Positions 62,419 through 64,000 of a DNA stretch of 64,000 bases are shown here, piece by piece. The translations under genes were made by a program, and so were the position numbers. This stretch comes from Siphonodentalium dalli (taxonomy: Eukaryota; Mollusca; Scaphopoda; Gadilida; Siphonodentaliidae), in the NCBI GenBank assembly GCA_032622095.1, contig CP136061.1, forward strand, positions 34,787,797 to 34,851,796, read 5' to 3'. Positions within the stretch are counted from its first letter, which is position 1, and each line of letters opens with the position of its first letter. A model generated the notes under the pieces. That model was not told the DNA's origin and searched no databases. It saw only the letters and a list, made by a program, of their open reading frames with translations.

Positions 62419-62610
62419 CATGCTGGAAGCAAAAGATGGCTTCAGAAGGGGACAAAATAACAGAGTTACCTTTCATAAATTTGGAATTTCTGCTGAAAAT
62501 AACGACAGGTTCCAGCCAAGGATTGATTATTATGTTAAGAGAGGTGATCTGGCACAATCGTGGAAAGTACCGCGACTAAGTTCAATAATGAAGGAATGGG
62601 TCATGAAGGG
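62419..62610 (+). CDS. candidate internal exon of an unrecognised host gene
   Basis: A pyrimidine-rich acceptor (CCACTCTTTTCAAATTATAG) ends at 62418, and a near-consensus donor GTAAGT begins at 62611. The 192-nt interval is open in a frame giving phase 2 at both ends, encoding protein-like sequence (GQNNRVTFHKFGISAEN, RFQPRIDYYVKRGDL). The frame hits a stop within the donor, as expected if splicing occurs there. I do not recognise the protein. A TTAA MITE begins 26 bp downstream, in what would be the intron. Confidence 0.4.
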
Positions 62611-62850
62611 GTAAGTTCAATTGATTTCTCAGATGTTAAGGGTCAGACGCACATTTTGCTGAAATTTGGTAAAAGCGATTATTCTGACACAATATTTAAG
62701 AACCATCGACCCTGAGGAAATTTATAACCTAACTTCCTTCACTTTTATGGCAAGATTTGTTTTTAATTTCACTGGTTTCAGGTACCAAGAACTTCTGTAA
62801 AACATATTTTTTCAAAGGTGCAGTTCATATATCCATGGTATCACATCTGA

Positions 62851-63676
62851 GGCCCGTTTTATATGTCGCGCCAAACACGGGTCGTGCTAACTTCGCTTGG
62901 TTCGACATTGGCGCATCTCTGGCACGTGCTACGTTTTGTTATTTATATACGTCGAGCCAGCTGGCACGTGCCGTATAGTTCGAACAATTTCAGCATTTCC
63001 GATACAAAATGCCGTCTGCTACAATAATGTCCATTGGGAAGTTGACGAAAATCCGCTGTGATAGTGTCATCTGACATTTATACTTCTAATATACAGCGCA
63101 TGAATCATGAAACGCGTTAGTTGGTTTTAAAATCGGGATCTTGCCATTCATCTCCCTTGAACCTTCGTATATATCTTTGCAATATATTTATTCCCAAATT
63201 TCGTGAAACGTCCTTTTTTAGTCAATACATGAATGTCCCCGTAGTACTGCGTATACATTGTACCATTACCTTCAATGAATATTATTGACAACGTTACGGC
63301 CAAGAGTCTCTGGCCCGACGCTGTTTTATACGACGTGCCAGACACGGATCGCGCTAGGACGACTCAGAGATGACGTAATGACGCCAAAAACTTCAAACTG
63401 CGCATGCTCTCCGCCAAAGGGGTCCTAAATGGGGAGTGATTTTCCCTTAATCATCTTAGCGCGACCCGTGTTTAGCACGTCGTATAAAACAGCGTCGATA
63501 CACAGACGTTTCGCACGTCGGCACCAGACGTTTCGCACGTCAGGTCGTGCCAGAGAAATTCCGACGAGCCAGTTGGTTTTATACGTCGTGCCCCAGTAGC
63601 ACTATCTTTGAATTTGTCATTTTCACACTGATCAGGCTGGCACGACCCGTGTCTGGCTCGACTTATAAAACGGACC
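62851..63676. mobile_element. nested MITE A with ~38-bp inverted ends
   Basis: The left end GGCCCGTTTTATATGTCG and the complement of the right end GGTCCGTTTTATAAGTCG are inverted repeats. Similarity continues through ACACGGGTCGTGC. It sits inside the TTAA MITE. The target duplication is not clear (ctga / tcaa borders). No transposase. Confidence 0.78.
63316..63497. mobile_element. nested MITE B (182 bp) inside MITE A
   Basis: Perfect outer inverted repeat CGACGCTGTTTTATACGACG (left), with its complement at the right end, extended imperfectly through the ACACGGATCGCGCTA / TAGCGCGACCCGTGT blocks. It is clearly related to the ends of MITE A (TTTTATA, ACACGG-TCG). It may be an independent insertion or an internal copy of the same family. 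Confidence 0.75.
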
Positions 63677-64000
63677 TCAAGGTCATGAGAGGAGACTTAA
63701 TTATTCTTGATTTGTGGAATATAATGATTATTATTTAGAAAGCAACTACCCACAAATAATGTTCATGTCATGCACGTTGATCAAGGAGAAATTGAGCTGA
63801 GATGATTTCTGAGTCATGGGTTCATAACAAAGTTAAAGTTGACAACCGTATTTCATAACATTGTGACTGTGGCCTAACTCTAGTTGATTGCCCCATGCTT
63901 GAGTGGACCACACTCACTGCATATCAACATTTGTTTCCATTGCTCTAAATCATTCACTATAGTTAATGGGGCATGTTATATTTAACTCAACATTATAATG

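Larger units (their letters stand above)
62636..64000. mobile_element. TTAA-flanked MITE, third copy, split by nested MITEs, running off the window
   Basis: TTAA at 62636-62639 is followed by GGGTCAGACGCACATTTTGC, as in 54536-55494. Homology proceeds to about 62850, is interrupted to 63676, and resumes at AAGGTCATGAGAGGAGACTT through the window end. Confidence 0.8.

Overview
This is an animal nuclear genome window: AT-rich, mostly repetitive, with no conserved host gene I can name. Helitron-like elements, a hAT-type MITE, TTAA-flanked MITEs, a tRNA-derived SINE ending in CGCTATATAA, and a Polinton/adintovirus-like cassette of the F54H12.2/F54H12.3 type together suggest a marine invertebrate, possibly a mollusc or another lophotrochozoan. 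That placement is inference only.

Layout. 1-4.9 kb: degenerate tandem repeats with a Helitron-like insertion (1253-1847), a 245-bp tandem duplication and a truncated TTAA MITE. 4.91-13.86 kb: a very large inverted repeat. Two near-identical arms of about 3.6 kb flank a 1.7-kb spacer that holds an 84-bp minisatellite. Each arm carries a ~390-bp tandem repeat, a SINE-like segment, a decayed ORF and a strong hairpin. 13.86-20.23 kb: an integrated virus-like gene cassette abutting the right arm, all on + and tightly packed. It holds a truncated small protein, a GGFLPLL-type protein, a conserved protein of unknown role, an integrase with chromodomain, a membrane protein, a penton-like minor capsid protein, a basic pVI-like protein, a double-jelly-roll major capsid protein, a Cys/His protein and an adenain-like protease. 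DNA polymerase B, packaging ATPase and recognisable terminal repeats are absent. Several genes carry one lesion each (an in-frame TAA or a one-base frameshift), so this is a fairly young viral fossil. The genes would have worked together in virion formation (capsid, maturation protease, core/membrane proteins) and chromosomal integration.

20.6-31.9 kb: a palindromic GC-rich minisatellite, a candidate host exon on the minus strand, a SINE, a field of degenerate repeats with a hAT MITE (8-bp target duplication), a 46-60-bp minisatellite and an unrecognised pseudogene. 31.89-34.08 kb: about 78 copies of a 28-bp satellite. 34.48-53.14 kb: about 18.7 kb of a 24/25-bp satellite with a 2,073-bp higher-order duplication. 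53.1-64 kb: mostly non-coding, with two further Helitron-like elements, TTAA MITEs (one with two nested MITEs), a 140-bp palindrome, an unrecognised minus-strand ORF and one candidate spliced exon.

Main limits: no similarity search was possible. Family calls rest on remembered motifs and gene order, and repeat boundaries were read by eye.
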